Shown: positions 34,583 to 49,637, numbered from the stretch's first letter. The stretch: DNA of 64,000 nt from Lobosporangium transversale (GCF_002105155.1 NW_019029011.1:310001-374000), one strand, 5' to 3'. Notes: generated by a model from the sequence alone, not told the origin. Numbers and translations are program-made.

Positions 34583-36033
34583 TTAAAACTTCATTGCACG
34601 TTCAATGCCTTCGGCGCAACGGATCATGTCGGGGACGTGGAACTTTTCGAAAATTAAAGGGAAAGGAGTATCATAGGAGCAGAGTCTTTGAATGGGGGCT
34701 TCCAGACGCAAAAAGCATCTATTGATTTATTGGTTGGGAGATTAAAATATGTAAAGACGAAGAACAGCGCTGTTAGATTTAGATTGCCATTGCATGTCAA
34801 TTAAGATGATAATATTTACTAAATCTTTTTTTTACCTCTCCATAACAGTTGTGGCGATTTCGGCGGCAAAGCCTTGTGTCTTGGGAGCCTCGTGAGCAAT
34901 TAGGAGACGTCCTGTTTTGTTAACAGAGTTGCAGACAGTCTCTACATCCCATGGCAAAATCGAACGGAGATCGATCAATTCAACAGACAGACCTGGCATC
35001 TTCTTCTGAGCAAGCTGGATGGCATTTTCAAGAACATAGAGCTGAGCTCCCCATCCAACAACAGTCAAGTCCTTGCCCTGAGTTAGAATCTCTGCCTTGC
35101 CCAATGGTAGCTCATAGTCACCTACTGGAACCATTTCAACTACATTTTTTTTTTAAACAAAGAACAAGAGTTTATGCGGATTAGAACTATATTCTAATTA
35201 ATGTATGAGAATAGAGCTGTTCTTTTCTCCTTTCTTTTTTTTTTATAGTTGTTTTTTTTACCTGCGGCACGGTAAAGGATCTTGGGCTCCATGAAAATGA
35301 CAGGGTTACGATCGCGGACTGATGCAAGAAGTAAGCCCTTAGCCTGGATGGGACTGCGAGGGATCACAACTTTAAGACCAGGAGTGTGAGCAAAGTATGC
35401 TTCAGGGCTCTGAGAGTGGTAATGACCACCGTGTCCAACTGCACCACAGGGCGTACGGATGCACAACCCACCAACGTCGAACTCTCCACCAGAGCGGTAG
35501 CGATACTTAGCAGCTTCATTTACCAACTTGGTAATACAAATAAAACAAACAAAGCAACCACATTAAAAAGTTAAAACATTTGTACTTAGCTATCAAGGGG
35601 AGAACTGCAGCCATATAACCACGTTCGCTTACCTGGTCAAAGGCAGGGAAGATATAATCAGCAAACTGGATCTCAGCAATGGCGGTCGAACCCATAGCAG
35701 CCATACCGATACCAAAACCAGCAATACCCTGTTCAGACAGAGGAGTATTAAAAACCCTGTCGCGGCCTGAGTGGTTCGTTCCCATGGATGAGGCAACAGA
35801 AGATATACATTTATAAGTCCATGAATCGCAAGAGCCATTTGGGTAAATGTCGAGAATGAACTAATAAACTGAGAGAAAAACATACCAAACATTTCTGCTA
35901 AGCCCATGGTGCAACGGAACACACCGCCAAAGGCCACATCTTCTCCAAAGACGCAGGCAGTGTCATCAGTAGCCAAAGCAATGCTCATGGCATCATTAAT
36001 AGCCTGGAACGTATTCATTTTCTTGGTTTCCCC

Positions 36034-36071
<38 letters not shown>

Positions 36072-36482
36072 GAAAAGAAATGAAAAGCTATGTGTTAGTT
36101 CAAGGAGAGTAAGTTGAAATAAAATATTGTAGCCAGTATATCATACCATTGGCGACGCCAGCCAGCTCTGGATTCCTAAGAGCCTCGTGGTGTGTATTCC
36201 TGATGAATTTGGAATTGGCAACTCCAGGCATAAATCCTTCTGGAGGTGGAGGCGAGTTGGTAGCAGCATATTGGCTCTTTAATGCAGTGTGAAAGTGCTA
36301 ATAATTGATTTGAAGTGATGTGTAAGAATATTGTCATGATTGCAACTTCAGCTGATGAAAAAAAGATGGTAGGTTTCTCATTGCTTTCATACCTTGATAG
36401 GCACCTGTTGTTTCAACATACTCCTAGAAACTGAAGCGAGTGAGGCGGCCAAATAGGACGTTCTCAAAGTAGCGATAGACAT
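34583..36482 (-). CDS. BCKDHB: Branched-chain 2-oxoacid dehydrogenase E1 subunit beta, mitochondrial
   Basis: With the alpha subunit and thiamine diphosphate this enzyme decarboxylates the 2-oxo acids from Leu, Ile and Val in the mitochondrial matrix. Seven exons, 36482-36393, 36297-36147, 36032-35886, 35766-35633, 35526-35262, 35139-34836 and 34718-34583, encode 408 residues. The N-terminus ([20 protein letters not shown]) is a presequence. Diagnostic wording is [81 protein letters not shown] and LIAHEAP. The FGGVFRCT segment separates it from pyruvate dehydrogenase E1 beta. Intron 2 ends after long T- and A-runs (36034-36071), and its acceptor AG lies in that run. The stop is 155 bp from the convergent AARSD1 stop. 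Confidence 0.93.
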
Positions 36483-37260
36483 GATGAATTGCAAGTGACA
36501 ATATTAAGAGTGGGGTGGTGTGGGGTGGTGTGGTGTGGTGTAGACAGTAAGCGTGAATGTGTATGTGAATACGAATATGAGAGTGTAAAAGTATAAAATG
36601 CAAATGAGAAATGTAAAGTGAGATGAGGATGAGGAGGTAGCCAGGATGTAGAGTGGAGATGATGTAGAGTGGAGAAACAAGGCAGAGGAGAAAGAGTAAA
36701 AGGGGGAGGGTGGGAAGAAAATAGACACACAGGCGGGCCTTCAATTGAGGAGCGTGGGAAGAAATATGCAAATAGGCAGAGACGGAAGAATCCTTTCCTC
36801 TTGGAATTAACTGTGGAAGAAACAGAACCCTTAAAAAACCCTAAAAGTCAGCTGATGTGCTAAGCATTGGGCTCCTGTATAAACAATACAAAACAAACAA
36901 ACAAAAAAGCTGCTCCAAATATCATTTATACCTGCGCTTGCTTGTGGCCCTGGCGCTAGTACTGGTACTTTTCCTTGCACCCTTTTTGCTACACGCACTC
37001 AAACTACTGACCCCAAGTACTCATGCCTGTCAACCAGGTGAACGTAGACGCCTTTTGCTTCATGATCTATCCTCAAACGGCATTCATAATAATTTGTGCA
37101 GCAAGCATGTCGCAATGAGGGCGGTTCAGGCAGCTCGGTACGGCCGACGAAATTGCGGCAGATAGTGTGCTTTTTTGAGCTACAGCGCAAAATCGTCCAA
37201 GGAAGCGTGCCTAACAGTAAACGGTAAACAATGCTAGTATAGTTATTTTTATATATAGTT
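36483..37260. other. BCKDHB promoter side, no gene seen
   Basis: About 780 bp. It opens with a GT-rich minisatellite (36510-36541) and a GA-rich stretch, both in what should be the BCKDHB promoter or 5' UTR. No coding signal was found, although the N-terminal part of the neighbouring HDAC pseudogene may once have extended here. Confidence 0.45.
36510..36541. repeat. GGTGTGGG/GGTGT minisatellite
   Basis: Repeated GGTGTGGGGTGGTGT units are seen directly about 30 bp upstream of the BCKDHB start codon (on the opposite strand, CACCACACC-rich). Confidence 0.8.
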
Positions 37261-38060
37261 GGTATGAGAAAAGAGCTATATGGATGGCTGATCGACAGTT
37301 TCCCTATCGTTACTATAGCTGCTGCTAGCAAACATCTTCGTGGCGAAACGGGCATTTCTATCGACTGTTGCATCAATGATATTGTATTAACTATTTTGGG
37401 GTTACTTCGGTATCATCAGCGTGCTCTATACGTTGAAATTGATACTCGCCATAGCGATAGGATTAAAGAAGCTTCCTACATTATAGACCGTGTCACTACA
37501 GCTTCATTTCACTTAACAGGATTCCTTCTTGGGATTGGAAAGCTCGAAGAGACCGGTGTTGGCAAAGGCAAAAACCATGCAATCAATGCACCTCTAAAAA
37601 AGGAATAGGTAATTGACCCTATCAAAATATATTTGAGCCTACAAGTCTGTGGACTCTTTACGACAAATCAAATTATCGAACATAGCATGTAGTGTTATCT
37701 TTCAGGGGAAGTAGCCTTACGGATTGAAACAGATTTCTAGGTCGTTGATAAGGCCAGATGCCTCTACGCTTCGATTATAGGGCGTACCAACCGCGTGGTT
37801 TATGTCAATGATTGTTGTCGACAGATACACCATATGCAATGTGGCCAGAGTGTGAACCTTAAAAATAGCTGTGCTATTAAACGAGCTTCTGCCTGAAATA
37901 CTTCCTTTCAATGCGTACTTTGGGTGCTTTGGACCTGAGTATCTTTTGCGTGTATCTGTCAACAAGTTAGAAATTTTCGCAATCGAAATTTTCGTCAAGG
38001 ATTTACATTACCTAAGAATGAGCTCGATAGGGCTTGACATGTTTTGAAAAATGTCAAAGC
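37261..38060 (+). pseudogene. Class I histone deacetylase (RPD3/HDAC1-type) pseudogene
   Basis: A 114-codon frame (37264-37608) contains INDIVLTILGLLRYHQRALY, then VEIDTRHSDRIKEASYIIDR and VTTASFHLTGF...GVGKGKNHAINAPL. This matches HDAC1 in order: NDIVLAILELLKYHQRVLY, DIDIHHGDGVEEAFY, DRVMTVSFHKYGEYFPGTG and GKGKYYAVNFPL. The catalytic metal and active-site block HHGDGV has become RHSDRI, and the preceding HHAKKSEASGF block is missing. Further on, RYTICNVARV (37815-37845), then LPFNAYFGCFGPEYLLRV and IFVKDLHYLR match YTIRNVARCW, LPYNEYFEYFGPDY and IFENLRML, interrupted by stops. No introns are seen within the aligned parts. It cannot encode an enzyme. Confidence 0.85.
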
Positions 38061-38762
38061 AGCATTTTCATGAATATGCTAGTGCACAAGCTCTTACTGA
38101 TGGAATGGACCAAACTCAAGCTGTAACTGTTGCCCTCTTTTATATCAAAGGCGTACAGTTACTTTTATCTGTTTACTTTTTTTTTGTTTTTTTTCTAGTG
38201 ATAATGGTGATGGAAGATGCAGAAGAGTGTACTCCGTAGTGAGAGAGGACATCGGTAACCAAAGGAATAGGAGAGATCACATTGAAATGAGTTTAATATA
38301 GAGATATTGATTGAAGTGATAGTATAATATCTCGGCTCTTTTGCATCTTGAAAAGTAGAAGCATCTTTCCCGCGGTATGAAAGAGGATGCCATTCTCCCT
38401 GTGGCATGTTTGACGTAGAAAAATAAAAAAGGAAATTCGAGTTGACTGCAGCATCAAATTTGTAAAAATATTCTGCTCTTCTTACTTCGTTCTCTTACTG
38501 CATGTTCAAAACGAACCAGACCGAGATAAAAACTGCATGAACAGAGCTATCTTAATAATAAACAGCATCCCCAGCTCTATAATCGATATCGTCACTCTTG
38601 AGTTCAATATGACCATTTATTGGTAATCAGGTCACTTTTACAATTATGAGAGTTCTCCCTAGAAAATGCTAGAACTCCTCTCTATGGTCAGTTTCTTCAA
38701 AGTTCCTGTGCTTTTATTATTACTATCGCTGCTTTATCTCCTGAACGCTCATTCACACGAAT
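38061..38762. other. Intergenic, no gene seen
   Basis: About 700 bp between two pseudogenes. A frame of 62 codons continues from the HDAC relic (38051-38239) without recognisable similarity beyond that relic. It probably includes decayed left-end sequence of the Tc1/mariner element. Confidence 0.4.
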
Positions 38763-39598
38763 ATGAAGCCAATTGCTCGACCCAAGGCCAGAGAAGCTAC
38801 TGCTCTCCTCAAGCAAGGTCTTTCCATCTGACAGGTTGGCGAAAGACTCGGAATCCCTCATACTTCTGTGGCGAATATCCGTCTAAACGCGGCAGAAGAT
38901 ATCGTAAAAAAGCCAGCGGGCCGTCCAAGGAAGGTTGGAGACGAGATAGCTCAGCATCTTAAGCTAGGGCTCAAGCGTGGTCTTTTCAGGTCTTCTATTG
39001 ATGCTCAAAAGGAAGCGAACAAGCTACTTCCAAGCCCTATATCAAGTTCCACCATCAGGAGATGCCTCAGGGGGACTGGTATGAAGGCAATAAAGGCTGT
39101 CAAGAGGCCTTTCCTCGAGAAGTAACACATAAGAAAGCGCCTCCAGTTCACTCGCATATACCAAGAATGGGCTGTAGAGGACTGGAAGGCTGTCGTTTGA
39201 CCAGATGAACCCAAAATGGATTGTACTTGCTCGGATGGGGTAAACTTGGTATGGGATGACCAAGAAGGAGCCATCAATGAGCGAACTGTTTGCGGAACAG
39301 TGAAGTTTGGTGACGGAGGGGCCATGATATTGGTCTACATGAATTGGGCGGACCCAGTCGAATCTGTAGAATTGAGGGAATCATGAACTCAAAGAAGCAC
39401 ACCACGAAGGCCACCCAGGCATATTTGCGGTCAGTGGGCCTAATAGAAGAATCTAGGAGGCTACTAATCTGGCCAGCACAGCCGCCTGACATGAATCCCA
39501 TTGAGCACATGTGGTCTGAGCTGCAAAGAAGACTTGAGATATACCCAGAGCCAACCAAAAGCTGTGCTGAACTATGGGAACACATCGAGAGGGAGTAA
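38763..39598 (+). pseudogene. Tc1/mariner transposase pseudogene
   Basis: The plus strand carries an N-terminal paired-like helix-turn-helix (LSI*QVGERLGIPHTSVANI), the linker GRPRK, and SSSTIRRCLRGTGMKA, then a stop at 39123. Later come VWDDQEGAINERTVCGTVKF, then ICRIEGIMNSKK joined directly to HTTKATQAYLRSVGL, which indicates a deletion of the segment with the second catalytic Asp. The end has WPAQPPDMNPIEHMWSELQR, the third catalytic region. At least two stops and two frame changes inactivate it. Terminal inverted repeats were not identified. Confidence 0.88.
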
Positions 39599-40144
39599 CT
39601 CTTTTATTCGATGTGTCATGAAATTTGTAAGAGGTTGGCCATTTTAACTAGCTCATATTAGTCTAAGGACGACATCCTACGCAGGTCACCCTTGACTTCG
39701 GGACTCATGCTCTATCTGGTGCATGGGAAAACGAATCACTAAGATGACAATACGATCGCAGTTACATTTCGTCACAAAAAACATTACTGGAACGAGCTAA
39801 AATATGATGTGGATATTTAAAGGAGCAGATCCTTAACCATTCAAGCGCTACGTACGTCTTTGAACTCCTTACTACTGGCACCTCAGCCTCCGATATCATT
39901 CACAAAAGCTTAAATACATACTGTTGCAGCATCTATGCGTCATTGTCAGGTATATCCATGTATTCTAATAAACAGACGTATACGGCCTATCATGTCATAT
40001 GGTCAGTAGGTCAGATTCAAGCCAATCAGGGCGTTTTATAAGATAAACATATTTCGTCGAGAACGATCTTTTCACGCTATCGCTCGCCGTATCTTACCGT
40101 GATCGAAAAAGATATTTTATCAAAATAGAGAAGCAAGGTATTCT

Positions 40145-40313
40145 AAAATATATTTAAACCTCTGTAATTTGAACTCAACCTTTTATTGTCGCCGCCATCA
40201 CATGACATTACGATATTTGCATTATTCCATCCTTCTCACTCATGACCAGAAGACATTCTCAAAAATCAAACAAGAACATCAAGGAATCAAATTACAAAGG
40301 TTCAAATATATTT
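40145..40313. repeat. MITE-like inverted-repeat unit 1
   Basis: Arms of 28 bases (40145-40172 and 40286-40313) are inverse copies with two mismatches. The left arm begins AAAATATATTTAAACC and the right arm ends GGTTCAAATATATTTT. Total length is 169 bp. Confidence 0.65.
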
Positions 40314-40552
40314 TGGATTGGATAGATTGATATAGATTGACAGTCCATTTCGTGGCGTTAATCGTTTATCGTTCCTACGACAAAAGTAATGAAGATGATC
40401 CACGTATCTTAAATTACCATCCATGACACAATTGGAGGTAAACTGCGCCTATTATCATCACCACAATCGCAAATAAATGAAACAGTTTCACAGACACTTT
40501 ATAGTGTATACAATAAATAAGAGAGATGTGAAATCATGTTTGTATCGCCAAT

Positions 40553-40723
40553 TTCATTTGGTCATGATACCTTATGTTTTTAATCTAAAAACGATGATTG
40601 AATTGTTCTGGTGGCATTTCACTACGTGACGGACTTGCAACAATACTCGCAACAAGCGAGCCAATTGGCTGCCAATACACTCGAAAGTATTCAAAAAATA
40701 TAAGGTATCATGACCAAATGAAA
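40553..40723. repeat. MITE-like inverted-repeat unit 2
   Basis: Perfect 24-base arms (40553-40576 and 40700-40723). The left begins TTTCATTTGGTCATGATA and the right ends TATCATGACCAAATGAAA. Total length is 171 bp. No clear target-site duplication was found. Confidence 0.7.
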
Positions 40724-41061
40724 CGGGCTATATGACTATTGGCCTTGTTTATATAAAGGTTTTTTCATTCCTGGTACAGAGCGGCTGAACAAAAAGGCTT
40801 GAGAGCTTGAAAACACACCACAAAACTTTAATTCACTACCTGGTTGGTTCTTCAGCCAAGTTTATTTGAATTGGATAATATCTCCTTTTCCAATATATAT
40901 TACGAGGAGCATAGGGCACAGATATCCCATTCAACGTATAAAGAAGTCCAACATTCCTTGTCCTCTTTGTTTATTGTTCATCCGCGGCTCTTTTCTCACC
41001 TTCATACGCGCACAAAAATTTTCTCTTCCCATCTACAACACGCACATTTACATAATTAATT

Positions 41062-42335
41062 ATGGGTGTCCAGGTAATTATTTTGTTCTTCACGACGCAC
41101 AGCAACCACCGTGGTATTTTGTTCAACATAAATACACCTACACTTCTGTAAAATAATGCATCAAAGCAGTCGTCGCTTAAACTTTCAGACAATTAACATA
41201 CCTCTTCCCTTTACTTTCACAACAGGCTGGAAACTATGACGGCTTTGATCACATTGTCTTTTGGGTAGGGAACGCCAAACAAGCTGCCTCATTCTATACC
41301 ACCCGCTTTGGTTTCAAGGGGATTGCTTACCGTGGTCTGGAGACCGGTCACCGTGATGTCTGTTCGCACGTTGTCAAGCAGGACGACATTGTTTTCGTCT
41401 TCCAGTCCCCTTTGAACCCCAATAACAAGGTCTTCTCTGATCATCTCGCTCTCCACGGTGATGGTGTTAAGGATGTTGCCTTCACAGTCGATGATGTCCA
41501 CGCCATCTACAACCGCGCTATTGAGAAGGGCGCTAAATCGATTCGTGCTCCTTTCGAGGAAAAGGATGAGCACGGCTCTGTTTGGATGGCCACCATTGCC
41601 ACCTATGGCGACACAGAGCACACTTTTGTTCAGCGCAACGGTTACAATGGCATTTTCTTGCCTGGATACGTTAAGCCTCGCACCCACGACCCTCTTGAAG
41701 ATATCCTCCCCGTCATTGGTCTCAACTACATTGACCACTGCGTTGGTAGTCAGCCCGATGGTGAGATGCTCAAGGTTTGTGAGATGTACGAGCAACAGTT
41801 GGGTTTCCGCCGCTTCTGGTCCATTGATGACACGCAGGCCTGCACTGAGTACTCAGCTCTCCGTTCCATTGTTATGACTGATGTCACCGAGAAGATCAAA
41901 ATGCCCATCAACGAGCCCGCTGAGGGTAAGAAGAAATCCCAGATCACAGAGTTCTGCGAGTATTACGGCGGTGCTGGTGTCCTGCACATTGCTCTTAACA
42001 CCAACGATATCATCCAGGCTGTCTCCAACCTCCGTGCTCGCGGTATGGAGTTCTTGTCCGTCCCTCCTACTTACTATGAGAACTTGCGTCTCCGTCTCCA
42101 GCACTCTTCTACCAAGATTGCTGAGAACTTGGGTGCCATCCAGAAGCTTAATATCCTAGTCGACTACGACGAGTCTGGCTACCTTCTTCAAATTTTCACC
42201 AAGCCTCTCTCGGACCGCCCTACTGTCTACATCGAAGTTATTCAACGTCGCGGCCACGAGGGCTTTGGTGCTGGAAATTTCAAAGCTCTGTTCGAGGCCG
42301 TCGAGCGCGAGCAAGCAATCCGTGGCAACTGCTAA
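41062..42335 (+). CDS. 4-hydroxyphenylpyruvate dioxygenase, copy 2
   Basis: Two exons, 41062-41073 (MGVQ) and 41226-42335, encode 373 residues, the same length and intron position as copy 1. The metal ligands are retained in [24 protein letters not shown] and [20 protein letters not shown]. Differences from copy 1 cluster in the first 15 residues and the C-terminal 210 residues (for example [17 protein letters not shown] against [17 protein letters not shown]), while the part between is nearly identical. Both genes are intact, so dosage or differential regulation is possible. Copy 2 converges on the intact AlaRS gene with 175 bp between stops. The leader intron separates four codons from the rest. 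Confidence 0.93.
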
Positions 42336-42450
42336 ATTAAGAATGATAACGAAGAGTTGACCTCTAGCAAATATAATCTCCTCCCCTTCCTGTACATTTA
42401 TCCCACATCTAACCTTACTCACGTCCTGAGAGAACATTGCTCTTTTGTAC

Positions 42451-42456
42451 AATAAA
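42451..42456 (+). terminator. Poly(A) signal of HPPD copy 2
   Basis: AATAAA 115 bases after the stop, in the block TTTTGTACAATAAAAATAAA shared with copy 1. Confidence 0.6.
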
Positions 42457-42510
42457 AATAAAAGTTTATAAAAATATCTTCAGTATGATTACACATACTA
42501 GAATACCAAT

Positions 42511-46368
<3,858 letters not shown>

Positions 46369-46602
46369 GTTAAGAGTGCGTCGTGATTAGTCAAATGAAG
46401 AGAAAGATCACTGTTTCCTCCGTTTGGACGCTATTCCACGCAAGTCACATAACAACATTAGAGCGGGTGTTCATAAAACGAAAAGACAAATAAATTTGCA
46501 GGAATAATTATATTTTATTTACAACAAAAATGATAGATAAAATACTGTACGATGAGCAGCTTTACTCAGATTAGCATTCTTTCTTTTTCTTTTGGTTGCT
46601 CT

Positions 46603-47040
46603 TTAGGCTGCAAGCTCATTCTTGGTATCATAGTCATGCTTCTGGTCAACCACAACCTTTCTTAACCATTGGTAATGCCATTATCCTAACTGTCCTTAGT
46701 GCACATGAATAAGAACAGAGGCAAGAAAAGAACCAGAAGCAAAGATCAAACAATTAGCTTAATCGTGAGGGATGTCTCGAGGATATTAATGCACCAGGCG
46801 GTGACATCACTTGAGGACTGGATGCACTTGTAAAAACCTGCATAGCGGGAGAATACAGTAACATCGTTAGAGAGAGCACCCATCATCAGTAGCAGTAAGT
46901 CTGCCATGACGAGAAAAGGAGTCTTATGTACAGTTCCAACCTTAAAGTCAACACCAGGCTTAGTGTCCCCAAGTTTGTACGTCTTTTGGAAGAAGATGCC
47001 TCCGTCCAAGTAGCCCAGACTGTGGCGATTCCGAAGGGTC
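46603..47040 (-). pseudogene. Decayed 3' fragment of the UNC93-like gene
   Basis: The minus strand aligns with the last third of the gene at 14933-16400: GGIFFQKTYKLGDTKPGVDFKV, MGALSNDVTVFSRYAGFYKC and the terminal DYDTKNELAA wording before the stop. The part between GVDFKV and the MGAL segment is deleted or scrambled. The transmembrane segment after that has stops. Neither the 5' part nor the start is present. It lies 235 bp upstream of the AlaRS start, the same order as the intact UNC93-like gene and the AlaRS relic in the left copy. Confidence 0.9.
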
Positions 47041-47149
47041 TAATGTTAGTACAAATGAAAGGAAGTAGAATGTTCATCTTTTAATATAGCAGCGCAATAA
47101 GGAAGTGAAGACTAAGAAGACGGATATTTATCCTGTAGAAATAAGCTTG

Positions 47150-47403
47150 TTGTGAATAGCCTCATAGAGAAGACTCAAAATGGTGAGCTAGCCAAGGATA
47201 TTTGTATTGCACATGAGAGAGCAATGCTCGATGCCTGGATTTGCCAACCGGTCGCATTTGTTCATTGTCAGCACCGTCGAGTTTTGTGTACATGGCAGGA
47301 CGCACAGGTCGAAAGATCAGGCGGTAACTTCATTCGAGACAATATCTATTTAGAGGACCGAGCTCAAGATACACAATATTGACATTCGGCCATACCGTCA
47401 TGT
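47150..47403 (+). pseudogene. Decayed 3' fragment of the DEAD-box helicase gene
   Basis: The plus strand matches the end of the helicase gene at 20052-22127: QNGELAKDICIAHERAM resembles SGQKLSKGIYIAHESNA, and FIRDNIYLEDRAQ resembles IIRDDGHLEDRAR. After a frameshift the bases CGGCCATACCGTCATGTTG resemble the codons for the terminal IQPYCHVE. The shared 3' flank (GTTTCCGGATGTTCTTTC at 47448-47465) confirms the relationship. Several frame changes inactivate it, and the N-terminal three quarters is absent. Confidence 0.82.
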
Positions 47404-47601
47404 TGGATAATAGTAAAGAAGGAAAATAAGAAAACCGTTATTTATTGTTTCCGGATGTTCTTTCTACCTCTTGACTCGTTGAAGAAGAAACATGACAATA
47501 CAGTTTAAGCGAGTCACTCTTATCAATATGAAAAAAAAAAAAAAAAAAAAAAAAACTAGACAGTGTATCCCGCATACGCAACATGGCGAAAGAGCTGTTT
47601 G

Positions 47602-49637
47602 TCATCGTGCGAATGAACCTGTAGAAGTAGAAACTTGCTTCCGATTGATATTGCGAGACTTATTTGTCTCTCGTTTTTGTATTGTGCGTGCTATAAGAGG
47701 CACACGACCTGGGTAAATAGCTTCATTCCGCCCAAATGTTTGTACACTTTCTTGTCCATTTATCTCTCTAGAGCCTGTACTGTGGCCTTGTATAGTAGCA
47801 AGCTCGCGATGGGTCGAGAATGGCACTGTCTGAAGTCTTTGGCAATTGGAGTTCCTATTACTGCCATTTGAAGTAGATCTTATTTCATCTTCCACCCGGA
47901 TTATTCCTCCGACGGGCCCCACAGCTCCAACCTGTATAGTTGGCCCTGGATGGCTCAAAATCCTGGTAGCAGAAGTGGGGATTACGCTAGGAATGCTGTG
48001 GCGATCGTAAACAAATGGCTGCATCTCTTGGTTACAACAACAAAAAAAAAAAGTGTTATAACTGTGTCAACTTTCTTTATATCATGATCATGTTTTTGAA
48101 ATATTTTGGAATCAAACCTGGAATAACGGCCTGAGCAGATTGGGGGGCATTGGTGTAGACAGGGCAAGGATTTGGGGCAGCTGCCGCTTCGTTTACAACG
48201 CTAGACAAATGATCTATATTCTGAAGAAACATCAATTTTATTGTTAGAACAAATATCAATTTAGTTTTAAGGTAATCAAAGATTCTTTTAAGCTTATGGT
48301 CACGGTTCTTACCAATAACGGATATGGCTGATCCAGATGATCAACAGCCCCTACCATGAAGCCAGCTTTTTCCTGTCCCGAAGAAGATAGCTTTCGATTA
48401 TCCGAAAATATAGGCCGCCTCTTCTGCTGTTCGTACAGAGTTTGGAGCTTTGAAAGTTGGCGCGATTTTTCATCCAATTGCTCGCTCAAATCAATCGATT
48501 TGCGCTTCTCCTGCTCTAAATCCCTTTGTAGGGCTATAAGAGTATCATTTAAAAAGCAAAGTCAGCAAAATTTAACCCACCATGATATCCATTACTTCCT
48601 TCTCGAATTATAGCAACATTTATTTACAATTCATGGCATCTCGAAGGCCTAAAGTCGGGTAACAGTCAATTTTTGAATACTCTATAATTCGTTGACTCAT
48701 CAATCTTTTTATCAATTATGGAAGTATAAGAAGATACTTGCCACCAAGCTCTGCGTTGAACTCGCGCGTCACCCGTTGCAGTTGCTTCTCAAGAAGACTG
48801 ATTTTGTCCTCCTGTGACTTTTGCGTCATTTCCCGATATTTGATTTCCTGAGATGTTTGGTACGTCCAAAATGAGATGGCCCGAGTGCAGACCTCCATGA
48901 TGATTTCTGGTCTAAGACCAGATAAAATTGACTATTTGAAAATGAGCAGTGTATCAATGATTGCTATTTATTGGCATATTCAAATGCAGGCACTGTAGTC
49001 TGTGAATACTTGAATAGCAGGCTTACAGACCGATACTCTTGTGTGGGGTTCAATTCCACAATAACAATATCATCTCTAGTTGAAATGGAAATCGATTTCT
49101 TAAAAAACATCTGATATCAAATTATGGTGTATGAATAACATTTTAAAGCTTACGGCTGTGTTAGGCTGGTTTCACAAGCTGGACAAACAAGTGCCACCTC
49201 GAAGGCTGTAGTTGCACAGGTAATACAAAAGATATCTACAAGAAGTCAAAGAAAGAATGAGGTTCATAAGCAAACTCAAAGCATTACTGCAATAGCTTTA
49301 TCTGTGCTTTTCTGTCACTTTCGAATAAAAAAGATGCATGTATACTTTACGCGAGCATGTCGTTACACAAGCCTATGACAATATTGGCTGATTAATAAAG
49401 TATGGGGTTGTCATCAGGATTACTCGTACAACATTTATGTTCCTACGTTGCTTTTACCTTCCCTAAAGGGTTTAATGTGCTTCGGCATGTCAGAATATTG
49501 CCTAGTTTGATTAAGATGATAGCAAGCAATCATCATTGGTCAACAATTGTTGGAATAATACTCTACTGCGTAGAAGTTATAGTTGTGATGTACGGGAAGC
49601 TGGTATGTTCAATACATTTCAGTTCATGTTCAGCCAT
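47602..49637 (-). CDS. HEI10: HEI10/CCNB1IP1-like RING protein, meiotic crossover factor
   Basis: Nine exons join in frame: 49637-49616, 49501-49458, 49372-49351, 49235-49154, 49075-49027, 48931-48745, 48533-48313, 48220-48118 and 48026-47602, 384 residues. The RING-type finger is KCNILTCRSTL, CVTTCSHIFCITCA and CPACETSLTQPDDIVIVEL. The family signature LRPEIIMEVCTRAISFWTYQ follows, then a coiled coil (KISLLEKQLQRVTREFNAEL and RDLEQEKRKSIDLSEQLDEK). The tail is Ser/Asn/Pro-rich. HEI10 proteins are ubiquitin/SUMO ligases that coarsen along the synaptonemal complex to choose crossover sites. Three exons are 22-44 bases long and were recovered only by matching the family. The last donor before the tail (GTTTGA) and the donor GTGGCA after ELG are weak. 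It implies meiotic capacity. Confidence 0.85.

Larger units (their letters stand above)
39599..41061. other. Gene-free stretch upstream of HPPD2
   Basis: About 1.46 kb, AT-rich, with no coding signal. It contains two inverted-repeat units of about 170 bp (40145-40313 and 40553-40723) and, at the right end, the HPPD2 promoter and leader. Confidence 0.5.

Noticed and set aside
36424-36771. Overlapping minus-strand frames rich in Pro/His/Ser
   Set aside because: They translate the GT/GA-rich simple repeats upstream of BCKDHB and have no conserved sequence.
40000-40144. Possible extra helicase or HPPD remnants upstream of HPPD2
   Set aside because: Scanned by eye for the mirror counterpart of the helicase gene. 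No matching wording found.
46746-47009. An 87-codon frame resembling a membrane transporter
   Set aside because: It is part of the UNC93-like relic with a deletion in the middle, not an independent gene.
49040-49056. GGGGTTCAATTCCAC, resembling a tRNA T-arm
   Set aside because: It lies inside a HEI10 exon and no matching acceptor, D or anticodon arms surround it.
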